Assembly: GCA_030247855.1 (NCBI GenBank)
Contig: JAPDRN010000178.1
Coordinates: forward strand, 1-61,038
Source: Knufia peltigerae
Taxonomy: Eukaryota; Ascomycota; Eurotiomycetes; Chaetothyriales; Trichomeriaceae
DNA: 61,038 nucleotides
Reading direction: 5' to 3'
In this document: piece after piece, positions 34,151 through 47,777 of the stretch
Layout of the letters: every line of letters starts with the position of its first letter
How positions within the stretch are numbered: position 1 is the first letter of the stretch
Made by a program: the position numbers and the translations under genes
The notes under the pieces: model-generated
What the model was told of the DNA's origin: nothing
Database searches by the model: none
The model's input: only the letters and a program-made list of their open reading frames with translations

Positions 34151-35819
34151 ATGCCTGAATTTGTCTTTCCCGGAATGTCGACCGATAAGACACCCGGGGA
34201 GACTTTCACCTCCCAGGCCCCTCCTTCGCCCTCTGACAGTCAGATTGATACTTCGAGTGATATTGCGGTGGACGCAAACTTTGAGAAAAGAGTCAAACGC
34301 AAGGTCGACTTCTGGCTTGTTGGTTTCTACTCGACCGTGTATGTTTTTCGGGTTATCGATTCGTCGAATTATTCCAATGCTGCCATTATCAATCTTGAAC
34401 ACGGTACGGGCATAAAGAAAGAAATGCATTTCACACCTGGCATGTGGGCGTGGACTTTGTCTATCTTCTCATACAGCTATCTAATCTTCGAGCCCACAAA
34501 CACACTGTTATTAAAGACCTTCCGACCCTCAAGATGGATGTTCGTCCTCATCCTCGCCTGGGGGATTTGCGCATGCTCAGCAGCAGCTGTCCAAAGCTTC
34601 CAGGGCATGATGTGTGTACGATTCGCTATTGGCGCAGCTGAGGCTGGTTTTGTACGTCTACTTCCTCATCCATGATACCGCGCGTAACCCATGTCTTTAT
34701 TTACTAATGACAAAGTAGTACCCTGCCGTGCTCTACCATATGGATTTCTTCTACAAACCCAAGGAACTCCCATGGCGCATCGCCCTATTCTACTCGGTCG
34801 GTCAGCTTTCAAGCGCACTAAGCGGGTTATTAGCCTTTGGAATTTCTTATATGGATGGGCTAGGCAACCTCGCAGGATGGCGTTGGCTCTTTCTCCTCGA
34901 AGGATTGCCAGCAATCATCCTATCCTTCATCGCGCTTTTCGGGCTGCCAGATTACCCTGAAACGGCACGGATGTTAAATGAGAAAGAACGAGCTTACATG
35001 GCCGAGAGACTAAGTGTTACTGCGCCAAAAGGGAAGAAAGGCAATTGGGACTGGTCATCGCTGAAGATCTTTCTGCGTGACCCAAGCACGTACACTTTTA
35101 CAGTTTACTGGCTCGCACATGGTATCGGGGGCTTCGGCATTAATTACGCGCTACCGACCGTAATTTATCAGCTTGGCTTCACGACGACAGCCAAGTCGCA
35201 GTTGATGAACATCGTAAGTTCTGTCTACCTGGTACATCAGCGATATGAGGACGACTAACGCAACCTCAACATAGCCCCCCTACGTCTCGTGCTTCATCTT
35301 GCTCAATACGCTAGGTCGACTTCTGCATAAGAAATGGATTCGTCCATGGACAACCGCTGTCTCAAGTAGGCTTTACTCTTTACCTTTTGATTTCAGCTAT
35401 TAACACTAACATAATCATTCACAGTTGAGGGCACCACCGTCATATGCTACATCATCCTCATCACCGTGCACAGCCCTGTGGTAAAGTACCTGGCACTCAT
35501 TGTCGCTGTATCTTGCGCTGGCTCTGCATATCCAGTCATATGGCCTGAACGTATCCGCGCCCTCGAAGGTACTGTTGGAGCTGGCATTGGAATTGGCTGG
35601 ACAAATGCCATGGCTCAATTTGGAGGCATCGTCGGACCTCACGTCTACAGCACAGTGTTTGGCCCGAGTTACCATGTCTCATATATAATTTGTTTATGTT
35701 TTCTGATCGTGTCGATCACGTCGATATTGTTGTCATGGTACTTTGTGATTCAGAAGGACAGAAGACGGCGAGGGCGGCAGGCGAATGACGAAGCAAAAGC
35801 GCGAGAAGTCCTTAATTAA
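34151..35819 (+). CDS. MFS permease 4, Tna1/Dal5-type
   Basis: ACS-family permease of a different branch from permeases 1-3. ATG at 34151, or 34175 as an alternative (MSTDKTPGE). The first exon gives KRKVDFWLVGFYSTVYVFRV, SSNYSNAAIINLEHGTGI and MCVRFAIGAAEAGF. After an intron at about 34650-34718 come YPAVLYHMDFFYKPKELPWR and GWRWLFLLEGLPAIILSFIA, then LPDYPETARMLNEKERAYM, the standard loop 6-7 signature. Two further introns (about 35213-35275 and 35369-35424) lead into CAGSAYPVIWPERIRALEGT and GIGWTNAMAQFGGIVGPHVY. The stop is at 35817-35819. No lesion is visible. The AT-rich mutated block begins directly behind the stop, so this is the last intact gene before the telomere. Confidence 0.88.
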
Positions 35820-38800
35820 TTGTTAGACGGAGTGTAACCTAGGTAATTTGATTGTTAGGGGTCCAATATGATGTATTGTCAAGTCTAACCTTAATAACTA
35901 TGAGGCGGTTCTCTATTTATTATATAGCAAAAAGGAGTGTAATTCTTCCTCTGATTAAGGCATTCCTTGTTACCGCATTAACTCCCGAAATAATAGTATA
36001 CTGTATATATAGGCCTAAAGAATGAGGCCCTAAAGATTACCTTAATAATAAGCGCTTTATCAGATAGAATAGAAAGAGAAATAGGTACTAAACTAGGGTA
36101 ATAAAGAGCGTCTTAAAATAGGCCTTAACTTATAAAGACTATTCTAGCGAAGTACTTCGCATAGGAGGCCCTTAACTATTTAACACACTCTTTTACAAAA
36201 TAAAGCTATTTATTACGAATTAAGGCCTCTTATGAGGCCGCAGACAAAGCTATAATAATAGCTACTTAGCGGTATTACTTAGGGGCACATAAAGGATAGA
36301 GAAACTTTGTCACGTAATAAAAAGGCTCTTTAGGGTCTATAATAAGTTAATATAGAGTTTAAGGATCTCATGACTTCTAAGGCTTTAGTAGTAAACCTAT
36401 AGAGCTAAATAGAGCTAGGAAAAATAATGGCTATATATATATAGTTATTATATAGCTTTATTACGTAGTTAACTTCATTTATAATTATATCTATATATTT
36501 TAGTGATAATTACTTTACTTATAGTATATTAGTACACTTAATATACTATATACCCTTAAAGATATCTTCCTTTCTATACTTCTTACTTATCTATCACTCT
36601 TATTAATCATTAACTTTAGGCGCTATCTCTGCGATCACTTAAGCTATTCTAAGTATCCCCGCATTAAGCTTCACTTTACTTCTAGTGACCATATTATATT
36701 CATTACCTAGTATTACTAGTAGTGATAACATTAAAAGGCACTTTTAGGTATATACTAGCATTAGTCACTAAAGGCATAAAGATTAATATCGCTAGGTTAG
36801 TGAACCTAATTATGTCTTAAAGTTAATACTGTGACTACATAAGAGTTAGTTTCACGCATATCTAGCTAATTTAGATGCTAAGTTAATTACTGCATTACAC
36901 GCTATCCCTTAGTAAGATACTAAAGATTTCTTCTCGCTATTAAAGCTAATTTTGTCCGCTGAGTGTGTGCTTTAGCGAGTGTATAAGTTAGTGTCACTAT
37001 TACTTAATGTTAATACTTAAGTGTTAAATTCGTTTTAGGCCGGAATTACATCCTAAGATTTATTCTAGGTACTACAAAATAAGTCTTCTTTCCTTAATTA
37101 TGTCGCTATCTTTTAAGCGCTATTATATTACTATATTCGCGTTCACTAAGGTCATTTTAGCGAGCGCGAGATATTTATAGTCACCCTAGATTAGGTTAAG
37201 CACTTAAATCTGGCGTTAGGTATTAGTGATTAACTAGTTACTCTTTAATCTCTCACTAAGAAGACTAGCGATATAAAAGGTAAAGAGAGATTTATAAATC
37301 GCGTTTAACTCGATTCTAAGTAGGTCCATAACTTAAAAATAGAGTTAAATTCCTATCTGTCCTATTTCTAAGTGGTGTTAATCTATCACTACTTAAAGTA
37401 AGTATATAATAGCGCTATTATCTCATTTTATGCCGTTTAATTAACCATTATTAATCCCGAGAAGAAAACCATTATATTTATATTTAAGTCTTAAGTGTTT
37501 AGCTTACTAAGTAAGTTAATTTATTACTATTAGTTAATTATCTTATAAGACGCCCATAATATTTAAGTCTTTTAAGGACTTAATGACATTAACGAATCAC
37601 TAAAGTAAATCTATTAGTAATGGTTAGTTAATAATACCTATGGTCCTATTAGTGTAATAAGTAATTAGTAACTATATATTATAACTATAAGTGATATAGT
37701 TATTCCTAAAGTGTTAATAGTATAGAATACTAATAGCTAGAATCTAATATATAGTAATATTTAATATAATATCACAGATTTAGCTTAAGAGATAGTGAGC
37801 GCACTTTAGGAGATAAAAAGAATTTTCTTTAATAAGTTATGCTTTGGTTTTATGAATATACCCAAGTTTTCTATCTAAGAGCTTTAAGATAATTAGGCTA
37901 ATAACTAACCTAAGTATAGCTTTATTAATAAGCCTTATAACGTAGTGTACTTTAAGAATTATTAAGATTAGCTTTTACGATGTATTACTTAGGAGCGTTC
38001 ATTACTAGACACTATCTTTTATATTAATTAGCATAAGTTTAATGCTAACTTATTATAATCATTCTAAACTAAGTTCACTTAGTAGTATAAACTCTTAAAT
38101 AAGGCGTTTCTAAAGTTAGTTATAATGTTAAAGTATAAAGGATCTAAATAATTCGCTTAGTGAGTTAAGTTCTTAGGTATTCGCTAGCGTAATTCTAGTT
38201 TAGTAGTCCGTAATCTATAGTTACTATTTAAGTTTATATGTTTTATCTTAATATATTATAAGGTATAAACTTGCACTTATATATTCTATTCTCCCATATA
38301 ATTTAACTTCTCTAAGGTTACCTAGCTATTAGTTTAGTATTTAGCCATTATATAGTTATTCTATATCATTATATCTAAATAGTATTACATTCCTAAATAA
38401 ATTAGTAACTATCTCTTCTAGTATAGTGACTAAGTCTGACCCGAGAAGAAAATAACTAGTGTCTTAAGGCTTTAGAGCTAACGAAGTCTAGGTCGCGTCA
38501 TAACAGTATAGAAATGGTAATAAATCGCGGTAACCATTACTATTAAGTGCTTTAGTGAGATAAAATTTAAAGGAGACACTAATATAACTAGTGATAATAA
38601 TAATAAACAAGATAATATCACCGTGATTAATAGTATTACGCTACCTATAGTATTTAGTGCCTAGGTTACTCATAGTTATTAGACTAATAATTATATCTAT
38701 AGTAGTTATACCATTAATTTTACGGGATAACTAACTAATGTTAGTGTGTAAGTATATCTCTAGACTAATTAGCTTTAGTGAACATTATTTAAAGAGTAAG

Positions 38801-41800
38801 TTTATGCCATGCTAGGCTATAAGTATACCTAATCCTAATTAACTTAGTATAGCACTAATTAGCTAGTAAAGAAACTAGCTCACTATAGTTACGCTTAGTT
38901 CCATGTTATTTAAAGTCTTATGGATATCTTAATAACGCTTTATACGTTATTTCGAGATCTATAGGTGACATTTCGCTCTCCTATATAGTAGTAGATACTA
39001 AAAGTGGTAATAAGTTATATCCTTAAGGTAGTGATTATTCTTAAGACTAAAGGTAGTAAGAGTTTAGCTTTCATAATCTTAGTAATGTTATAGTAGACTT
39101 AAATTATGGTGATAATTATACTATTAATAGTGCTTAAGTAAGACATAGTGTAATAATTCTATAATATTAGGATTCAGTATTTAATCTAGAGTGCTCATGA
39201 TAGTATTAAGTAATTTAATGGTGTGCCAATATTATTTATTTCTATAAAATAAGCTATCACTTAAGTATTCCGCTAGTGAGCTAGCATTTAGGATACTCAC
39301 CATTAATTAGATTAGATTATTATTAATAAAGCTTATCTCGTTATAATTAGTGAGTTATACTAACTAAAGATAGCGCTAACTTAGTTTCTATATAAGTTAT
39401 AATGTCTAATTATAATATTAATCGTCACATTATCTCTAAGTATAATGAAGATATTCTATTAAAAGATATTTTTAGATTAACTATAAGTTATTTATGACAT
39501 TATATTCTGTTATAACATTTAGTACACATTATAGTATTAACCCGCACTAGCTAAGAGAGATAATAAGATAGGAGATTCATTTAATAACTTCTATATTAAA
39601 TTCTAGTAATGCTTTTCATCTTAAGTTTAGAGTAAAGACATAAGAATAATTTTATGATTTTTACATTATTTAATAGATCTTATTTAGAGCTTTTAAATAA
39701 TATATATTTTATTTATATATCTCTTAAATTAAGAGAGTTATATAAGATTAAAGTTAGTCACTTTTTTGAAAATAAGGAAGGTTAGCCGAGGCACGTAATA
39801 AGCGTAATAATTCACTTCTAAAATAGGTAAAGTACACATTAAGTACATGATAAGCGTAATAATTCGCATCTAGAAAGAGTATAAATAATATTCATGACTT
39901 AAATGAATTTTCTCCCTGCGTAAACACTAAATTTCACTAACTTAATAGTATTAAGGGTAACACACTAGATAGAAAAGAATTAACACTACTTAATAGTTTA
40001 GAAGGTAAGATTTCAAAGTTATAAAAGAATAAGGATATAGGCATAGAAATATTCCTTTCTACTATTACTTTAAAATCTTATTCTCTTAATGTTAAAATAA
40101 GGTTACCCTATTTCTCTAACTAATAATGAAGAGCTTAATTAAGTGCGGGAATAGGCTTAACTACGTCGATATATATATAACGCTTATTAACGCGCTTAGT
40201 AGTTTACTTAATAGTTAATCTTAACTATATAGCTTTAGTAAGGTAAGAGAATCATTCGATTTAGCTCAGTATAAGAGATCTCTCTAACCTTAATAGCGCT
40301 TAAACTTAGAATTTAAGATCTTATTATTAATTAAGATAATAATGATATATAAGCTTAATAGACTATGATTAAAGTTAATAAATATAAGACACTTTATTAA
40401 TCTCAATTATTACTAATTACTTAATTTTCTTTAGAAGAGATAGAGACTCTAAATAAAGCTTAACTAACTTTGAATTAATCTTAAGACACTACCCTATTAG
40501 CATAATCTTCTAATAGTGACATTACTCACTATTTTCGTTAATAAATTAAATAAAATTCATTTCACACTAATCGCAGTTCTTCCTTATTATTATCACCTTA
40601 AAATAGTTATCTATATTAATCTTATAAACTCGATTAGTTTTTTCGCTTAAGTTCTTTATTCTTCGCTACTAACACTAAATCTTCCTTATCCTTTAGTAGT
40701 ACTATCTTTATTAATCCTAATAACATAAATAAAACTTATAATATCTTAATAAATAGTGATAAAGTTAAAGACTCTATAGGAGAATTTCTCTCTAAAGTGA
40801 ATAATAATAATTACGTAGAAGAAGAGAAGGAGAATCACACTTAATACACTATAGATTATTTAGTGCGTTAACTATAAGATAGTTTTAATAGTTACTTAGA
40901 GATAAGTTATTATAATATTCTTTAAGATTATATAAATAACTTTAATATTAAATATAATAGTCTTAATAATATTTTCTTTACTAATTATACTTTCTTAACC
41001 ATTCTTTTATAGTCTAAGATTCTTAACTTAGAGTAGCTAGTAAATTAATCTATCCTAACTTTAGAACAATAAAATGTACACTTTTACGGCATAGCTAAAC
41101 CTTATAGTGGTTAATTATCTTAATGAGTTTATCTATATAGTGAAAAGATATAGGCTATAAGTCTAGATATAATATTTAATATTAATAGCTTTCTAGACTT
41201 TATAACTTCTATCTTAGTGGCTTAAAAAGGACTTTAATATTAGCTAGCTACCTTAATGAAATAGAATATTATCACTAATGTTTATCTTTAGGGAATAAGA
41301 TATAAATATAAAAATTAGTAGTTTACTACTAAAGTATCTTATTCATAAATAGTTATACTTTATAATATATTACACTTTTTACTGGGGTAATTAATTAGCG
41401 CGAATGAAATTACACTATATATCTCTTTTTTATATTTACTCTTTTAAGGTAATAAATTCATTATGTTAAGCTAATAATAGTTAACGACTTAGGTTAACCA
41501 GATTTTCTATCTTATAATTTTTGATAATGTGCCTATTTATATTATATAGTATTTACTAGTTAGCTTTTAATAGGCACTAATTAACTCTTATACCCACTAA
41601 GTTAAGAATTATAAGACTGTAATAGTGAGCTATTAGTCTTAATAAACTATTAGATATATTATTTAGCCTAAGTATTTTATTAGAATCTAGAATATTATCT
41701 TAGAAAAGGTTAGTTAACCTAGCCTATAGTACTTTCATAATCTATAGTTATTTCTCTCTATTAAGGGCATAAAGCTTTAGTTTAAGACTAATTCATTATA

Positions 41801-43787
41801 ACTTATACTCTTAAACACAATAAAGAATTATTAAGTATACTTAAAAAATATAGTAAATATATAATATGTAGATTTAAATCGCTTCTATATTAATATTAGT
41901 AAGAAGATCTACTCTTAAATGGCCTTTCTCTAATTATATAACCTTAGTCTTAACTAAAAGCCTTAGGTTTATCTCTAGTATCACTATTACCTTAAGTACT
42001 ATCTTTATAAGATATATAAAGAGTAGCTACCTAAGAAAAATAGCCTAGGTTAGTAATATTATACCTAAAATATACTCTATAATGCTTACACCCTTATTAG
42101 TGTCACACTTAAGAAATTTAAGCTTTACTTTAGGGATCTAATTTACTCTTAGTTCTATAGTTTCTATAAAGAGATCTAAAACACTAATAAGCTAATATCA
42201 TTTAAGAATAATAGGCTAAAGAAGCTAGCCTTAAACGCACTAATTCTATAGTTCATTAAACGTGTAGCTAGTAATAACCCTGTAGATATTAAGGTATATT
42301 ATTAGGCCTATATCGTGAGTAAGTGTTATGCCTACCTTTCGCTTTGTGACTTTAATAAGTGATCCTTTAGAATTCGCGAAGAGTACTAAGTATTCTAGGC
42401 ACTATTCTAGGTAATTCTATAATGCCTATATACCTATCTAATTAATAAACTTAAGATTCTTATAAATAACTACCCTTTTTATATCTAGCTAATTTGTATT
42501 AGTACCTACCTAAATTTTCTTTAGCGTAGTGTGAATAAGTTTACTAGTGACTTTAAGTATATCTATGCGCAGTTAAATTATAAACTCATTATATAGGAGC
42601 AGACAAAAATAATATTTATGTTCTTATATTATTTATAATATACCCTAAGTAGGTAAGGCCTATTTTAAGAGTTAGCTCTTTAGTGAGAGCGCTGTAAAGG
42701 GAAAACACTATCTAATCTTAATGGTAATTAACTATAAATACGTTAAACGTAATAGTGATATACCTAGGTTAGTTTTAGCTTTTCTCACACTTTACCTAAG
42801 TATAAGTATGCATAAATAAAACTACGCTTTAACTAGGGTTAACTATAGTTTTATAAGAACATTACTAAATTAATACTATTTAGTAATGCTATTCTATATA
42901 AAAACTATATCTTACGCGGTGAATACGTCCAGAATTTTATTAACGTTACGCATATACTTAAGAAAGCGTTATTATGACTACTAAAATACTAGAATAATTA
43001 TCACTAACTAATTAGGTTATAACTTACCTTCTAAATTATCTATCTTATTTTACGCCAATTTCGCATAAACATTATTATTACTCTCTCACTAATAGAAACT
43101 AATCTAAATATTTAAGAATATATCCTTAAGAATAATGTCCTATTTAATTATAAATTATTTGAAAACTTAATGGTGAAATATGTTTATCTTATCTTTAGTA
43201 ATTAATCTATTTACTAAATATCTAATTAGTTAACCTAGACACTCTTTCGCTTTAATGATAAAGTCTTACGCTAATACTAAGGTAATTTAGTTTATCGCAC
43301 TATATACTAGCGCGTATTTAAGAGTATTAAGATAATAACTAATCGTAATAGTAGTATATTTTAAGACTTTAAATATACCTTTTAATAAGAATTATATTGT
43401 TATCACTAGATTTTATCTATACTTACTCTTACTAGCCTTATATAGAAAGAAAAGAATAACATTAAATATATATAATATTCTATTTAATCCTTATAAAGTC
43501 CTAAGAACCCTTATAATATATCACTAAGATATTCTCATTTGTAATAAGAATAGGCAAGAAAAGATTAGTACCTTAAGATATCACTAGAGTTCCTAGGTAT
43601 ATTATAATAAATAACTAACTAAATGGAAGAATGGATTTTAGAGTAAGAACTTAGAATTACTATAAGTTAATAGGCTTATATATAGTAAGTTTATATAGGA
43701 TATAGAATGGATCTAGTGAGAGAGAGAAGATTTATTCGATACATAAAATAAATTTAGTGAGTAAGAGTGAAATTATATAGTATATAG

Positions 43788-43822
43788 AATAGATCTAATA
43801 GCGTTAAAGCATTAGATCTATT
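43788..43822. repeat. 12-bp perfect inverted repeat (hairpin)
   Basis: Arms AATAGATCTAAT (43788-43799) and ATTAGATCTATT (43811-43822) around an 11-base centre AGCGTTAAAGC. The arms belong to the recurrent TAGAATAGATCTA-like motif of this block, so this may be two abutting element ends or a nested insertion scar. Confidence 0.6.
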
Positions 43823-44896
43823 TTATGTATTACGTGTTATGTTTTAAGTGAAATTACTAATTAGTATTAATAACTCTATAGAGGAGATAAACGCTTAGAG
43901 ATTTAATTTATTACTTACATTATATTATAACTTAACTAAATCTACAGAAATTAGTATCACTACCTTACCTAAATAGGAAACTTAGATAATAATTAGTTAT
44001 ACTAATAATAAACACTAATCTCACTCATATTTTATTAGTTAAGGCTTTATTACTATACTTAGTACGCTATAGATTTTCTTTAGTTAGTATTATTATTCAC
44101 TACTACTTTCTTTTTTATATATAATATAAATTATCTTAACACATATTATTTTATTTCTTATACACTTCTAGTTAGAAGCCCTAATAGCTTATTTATATTA
44201 ATATTACTCTTAATCTCTAGGCTAGATTTCTTTAGTTATCGCTTTAGTAAACTATTTTAAAGGATCTAGTATAGTTTAACTTTAAAGACTTTATGATCTC
44301 TTAAGCATAAGATATAAAGTGTGCTTTTTATATATAAACTTATTTATTATTTTTGTAGTTATGTTATAAAAGAGAGAAGCTATAATATAGTTTATAGAAT
44401 ATATTTTAATATTATTTATAGTAGGTAATATTAATATAAAGATTAGTCTTTACTAACTTATCCCTTATTAGTTTATATATATATTACTTAAAGATATTAC
44501 TAAGTATAATCGCTTAACTATCTCTATTAATATAGTAAATAATACTTAAAATAAATTTAGTGAGTTAAAAGGCTATTATTAAAGAGTAATTTATTTATTA
44601 CTTAGTGACTACTATCTTATCTTCACTTTATTTTATTTACTTTATGTCTTATTCTTTTTAATTCTCTCTATCTAAAAAACGTGCCCATTTCTCCTTTATC
44701 CATTATCTTTTCATTCATTTTTATTAAGAATTATTACTAAATAATAGCATTTTAATTGTCTCTTTTTAATTGATTAATTTCGGCATTAGAAAAGTCTAAT
44801 TTTCTTATTTCTATTAATTTATTACTCTAGAGAAAAGATCGCAGCTAAATTAACGCGGATTAAGTCTAAAGTAAGTTTAGATTATAGGATTAAGTT

Positions 44897-46632
44897 TATT
44901 AAATCTATTCTATATCTAATTTTAACTTAATATCTCTCTATTCTACTAAATCTATTCTATAGACTACTTTAATTAATGTGTATAGGATTTAAAGATAGTG
45001 TTATTAAAGCGTAAGCATAAAAAAAGTTCTACTTAAAAGGTCCTAACTAAGTAATTATAAATTATAAAGTCTAATAAGACTAAAGATCTATAGACTAAGA
45101 TTAATAACCTTATTACTAAATAGAACTAAGTGAAATAAGAGTTTAAGAAACTCTTATTAATAATAGATAATTATAATTAAGTAAATAAGTTAAAGAAAAT
45201 CTTTAAGATATATAAGGAATAAGTTCTAATTACTTAAGAAGAGCTCTTAAATACACTAGCCTTCTTAATACTAAATAGTGACACTAATGTTAAACTAGTT
45301 AAACTAGTTAAACCTTTCTCTTCTCTTAATACTAATACTAAAGAGCTTAAACCCTTAGTATAAAAGTAGTTAACTAGTAACTAGCTAAAATAATAATAGA
45401 GTAAGTAATAGAGTAAGTAATAAAGTAAGTAATAGAGTAAGTAATAGAGTAAGTAATAGAGTAAGTAATAAAGTAAGCTATAGTAGAATATTAGTAATAG
45501 TATAGAGATTAGATCTAGTTTATCTATTACTCTAGAAGTCTAAGCTAATAAATAAGCACTAAAACGGCACGAAGTAATAAAGACAAAGAAGAAAATCATT
45601 ATTAAGTTAGATTCTAATTTATTAGAAGACATATTTAATAATAATGATTTTACTAAGATTAAATATAAGCTATATAACTCTAAATAAATAAAAAAGAACT
45701 AAGTATAATAGGAGAATAAGGATAAGTTAGAATTTAAGTATAAGGATTATAACTAACTTATTAATAAAATACGAAAGTAGTTAGGTAACTTTCGCTATAT
45801 TAAGCTAAATCGGACTCTTATATATAACTAAGCTTTTCTCGCTAGCTATCTAAATCTTCTGAATATATATAAACTATAGAAGATTATTAATACTTTCCTT
45901 AAATCGTGTGCGGAGTTTATATAACTTAAGAAATGTGGATTTAATGTGCTAGGCTATAAGGCCTTATCTATATACTCTTTTAAAGTGATTACTAAAGAGA
46001 TTATTAAGGGTAATTATACTAATACTGTTTAAAAGGCTTTATTAATAATTAATCATTAATTAGTACTAATATTTAAAGATCTCTATTTTAAGGGCTTTAA
46101 AGGGGGCGCTAGATCGAACATAAAAATCTTTCTAAAGGCTTATTATATAGCCTAGACCTTCTAGATTTTAAAGAACTTTTTAATGCTATTTTTTAAGCAT
46201 AAGAATTCCCTATATTTATTACCTTTATAAGGTAACTTTATAGCTAAAGATTTCTATTAAGTATTTATTCTATTATACTTCACTATAGACTATATTAAGG
46301 CACTAAAAATATCTATCTTTAGTAAAAAACGTTCTATAAATATTTACTACCTTATAGCTAATAAAGTAAAGGTAATCCTTAGTGAAAACACTATTACTTA
46401 AGTTAAGATAACTATAATTAAAGACCTAAAATAGAAAGCTAAGGTATTTTAGACTCTTACAGGCTTAGGTCCTAATAACTAATAAGATACTAATAAGAAA
46501 ATTAATCTTAAGGTAATTAATAACTTTATTAAAGATAATAATCTTATTTTTATACGAATTAAAAAGCTTATCATTAAAGAGTAGTATAAGAGAAAGATAT
46601 ATATACTTATTAAGTAATACACAGAATAAATC
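44897..46632. mobile_element. candidate decayed DNA transposon 1
   Basis: Left boundary carries TTAAATCTATTCTATAT (about 44899-44915), repeated at 44945; right boundary carries the inverted form AGAATAAATC at 46623-46632. The span of about 1.7 kb fits Fot1/Pogo-type elements. The interior is coding-like but full of TAA/TAG and includes a 12-bp tandem array at 45399-45480. I could not identify a transposase core. Confidence 0.4.
45399..45480 (+). repeat. 12-bp tandem array, about 7 copies
   Basis: Unit GAGTAAGTAATA with two AAG.. variants. Read in frame it is E-stop-V-I repeated; if each TAA was once CAA it encoded a glutamine-containing tetrapeptide repeat. That is the pattern expected when RIP hits a repeat-rich coding region. 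Confidence 0.7.
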
Positions 46633-46662
46633 CATTAATCTTGGTCTCCTTAGATTTATTCT
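46623..46662. repeat. inverted repeat at an element junction
   Basis: AGAATAAATC (46623-46632) and GATTTATTCT (46653-46662) form a perfect 10-bp inverted pair around 20 bases of more normal composition. It could be the right end of one element facing the left end of the next. Confidence 0.5.
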
Positions 46663-47777
46663 ATGTTTTATTTAGAGGTAACACTATTACTAATATTATT
46701 AATTTATATTTAGGGTAAAGACATAAATAATAAAGGGATTAGTTACTCCTTAATTACTAATAAGTTTATTAAAATATTTCTTAAGGCGTTTTTAGAATAA
46801 TGCTATATTACTTATAATACCTTTCTTAGTAAAGACTGTGACTAGACATTCTGTACTAAAGATATATTAGTTATAGAATGAGTTACTTCTAAGGGCTATA
46901 TTAACTATAAGAAGAAATTAACTATTAAACTAATAAAGAGTAAGTTTTAGGACCTAAGAAAGAAGATAGTAATAGTTAGTGTACTAGTTATACACTATAT
47001 AGACTTTACTAAGTTACTTAGTATTAACTTAGATTATAAGAATATTAAATCTATTTAACTCTTTCTCTCTAGATACCCTAAAGACCCTAAGAACATAGTG
47101 AGATTTATCCTTAAGCCTTATTAAGTCATTAGAATTATATGGTAATATATTATAAAGAAGGGACCTATAAAAGGGGGTATTTTAGCTCTAAACTATAATC
47201 TAGGAAAAACCTTAAAGTAGTATTTTTTAATTTATACTTTTATAATGTAATAATTATAAGTATATAGAAAATACTGTAGATAAGTAGTTATAACTACTAA
47301 ATAGGGTCTTCTAGCATTAAAGGAGAAACTATTTAACTTTAGGCTAACTTATGTGCTCGCATTACCTAGTACCCTTAACTTATGGTTCACTAAATATAAG
47401 AAACACTAGGTTACTACGTAAACTAAGACTTCTCTAGTGTAGCTATAAGTTTTCTATAGTTCTAACTATACCCTTAGTATTAATATTAATAAAGATCTTT
47501 ACTTATTATTACTACTTACTAGTGCCTAAGATACCTAGATTAAAATTAAGAAAAGTTTTCTTCCTAATAATTTAATATCTATATTTAGTGTTATGTGATG
47601 TGCGTACGAAACTAATACTGTACGTACCCTAACCATAGTTAAGAAAGATAATAAGGTGAAATTCCTTTAGAATCTTAGTATTAATAGTGTTAATAAAGGT
47701 TAGTTTTGTTCTGCTTTTACCTACCTAACTTATTAATTTCTCACTAAGATATGAAATAAATTCATTAGTTTATTCTG

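Noticed and set aside
12493..35819. Secondary-metabolite biosynthetic cluster
   Set aside because: No polyketide synthase, NRPS, terpene cyclase or prenyltransferase is present; four permeases and scavenging-type oxygenases fit catabolism better.
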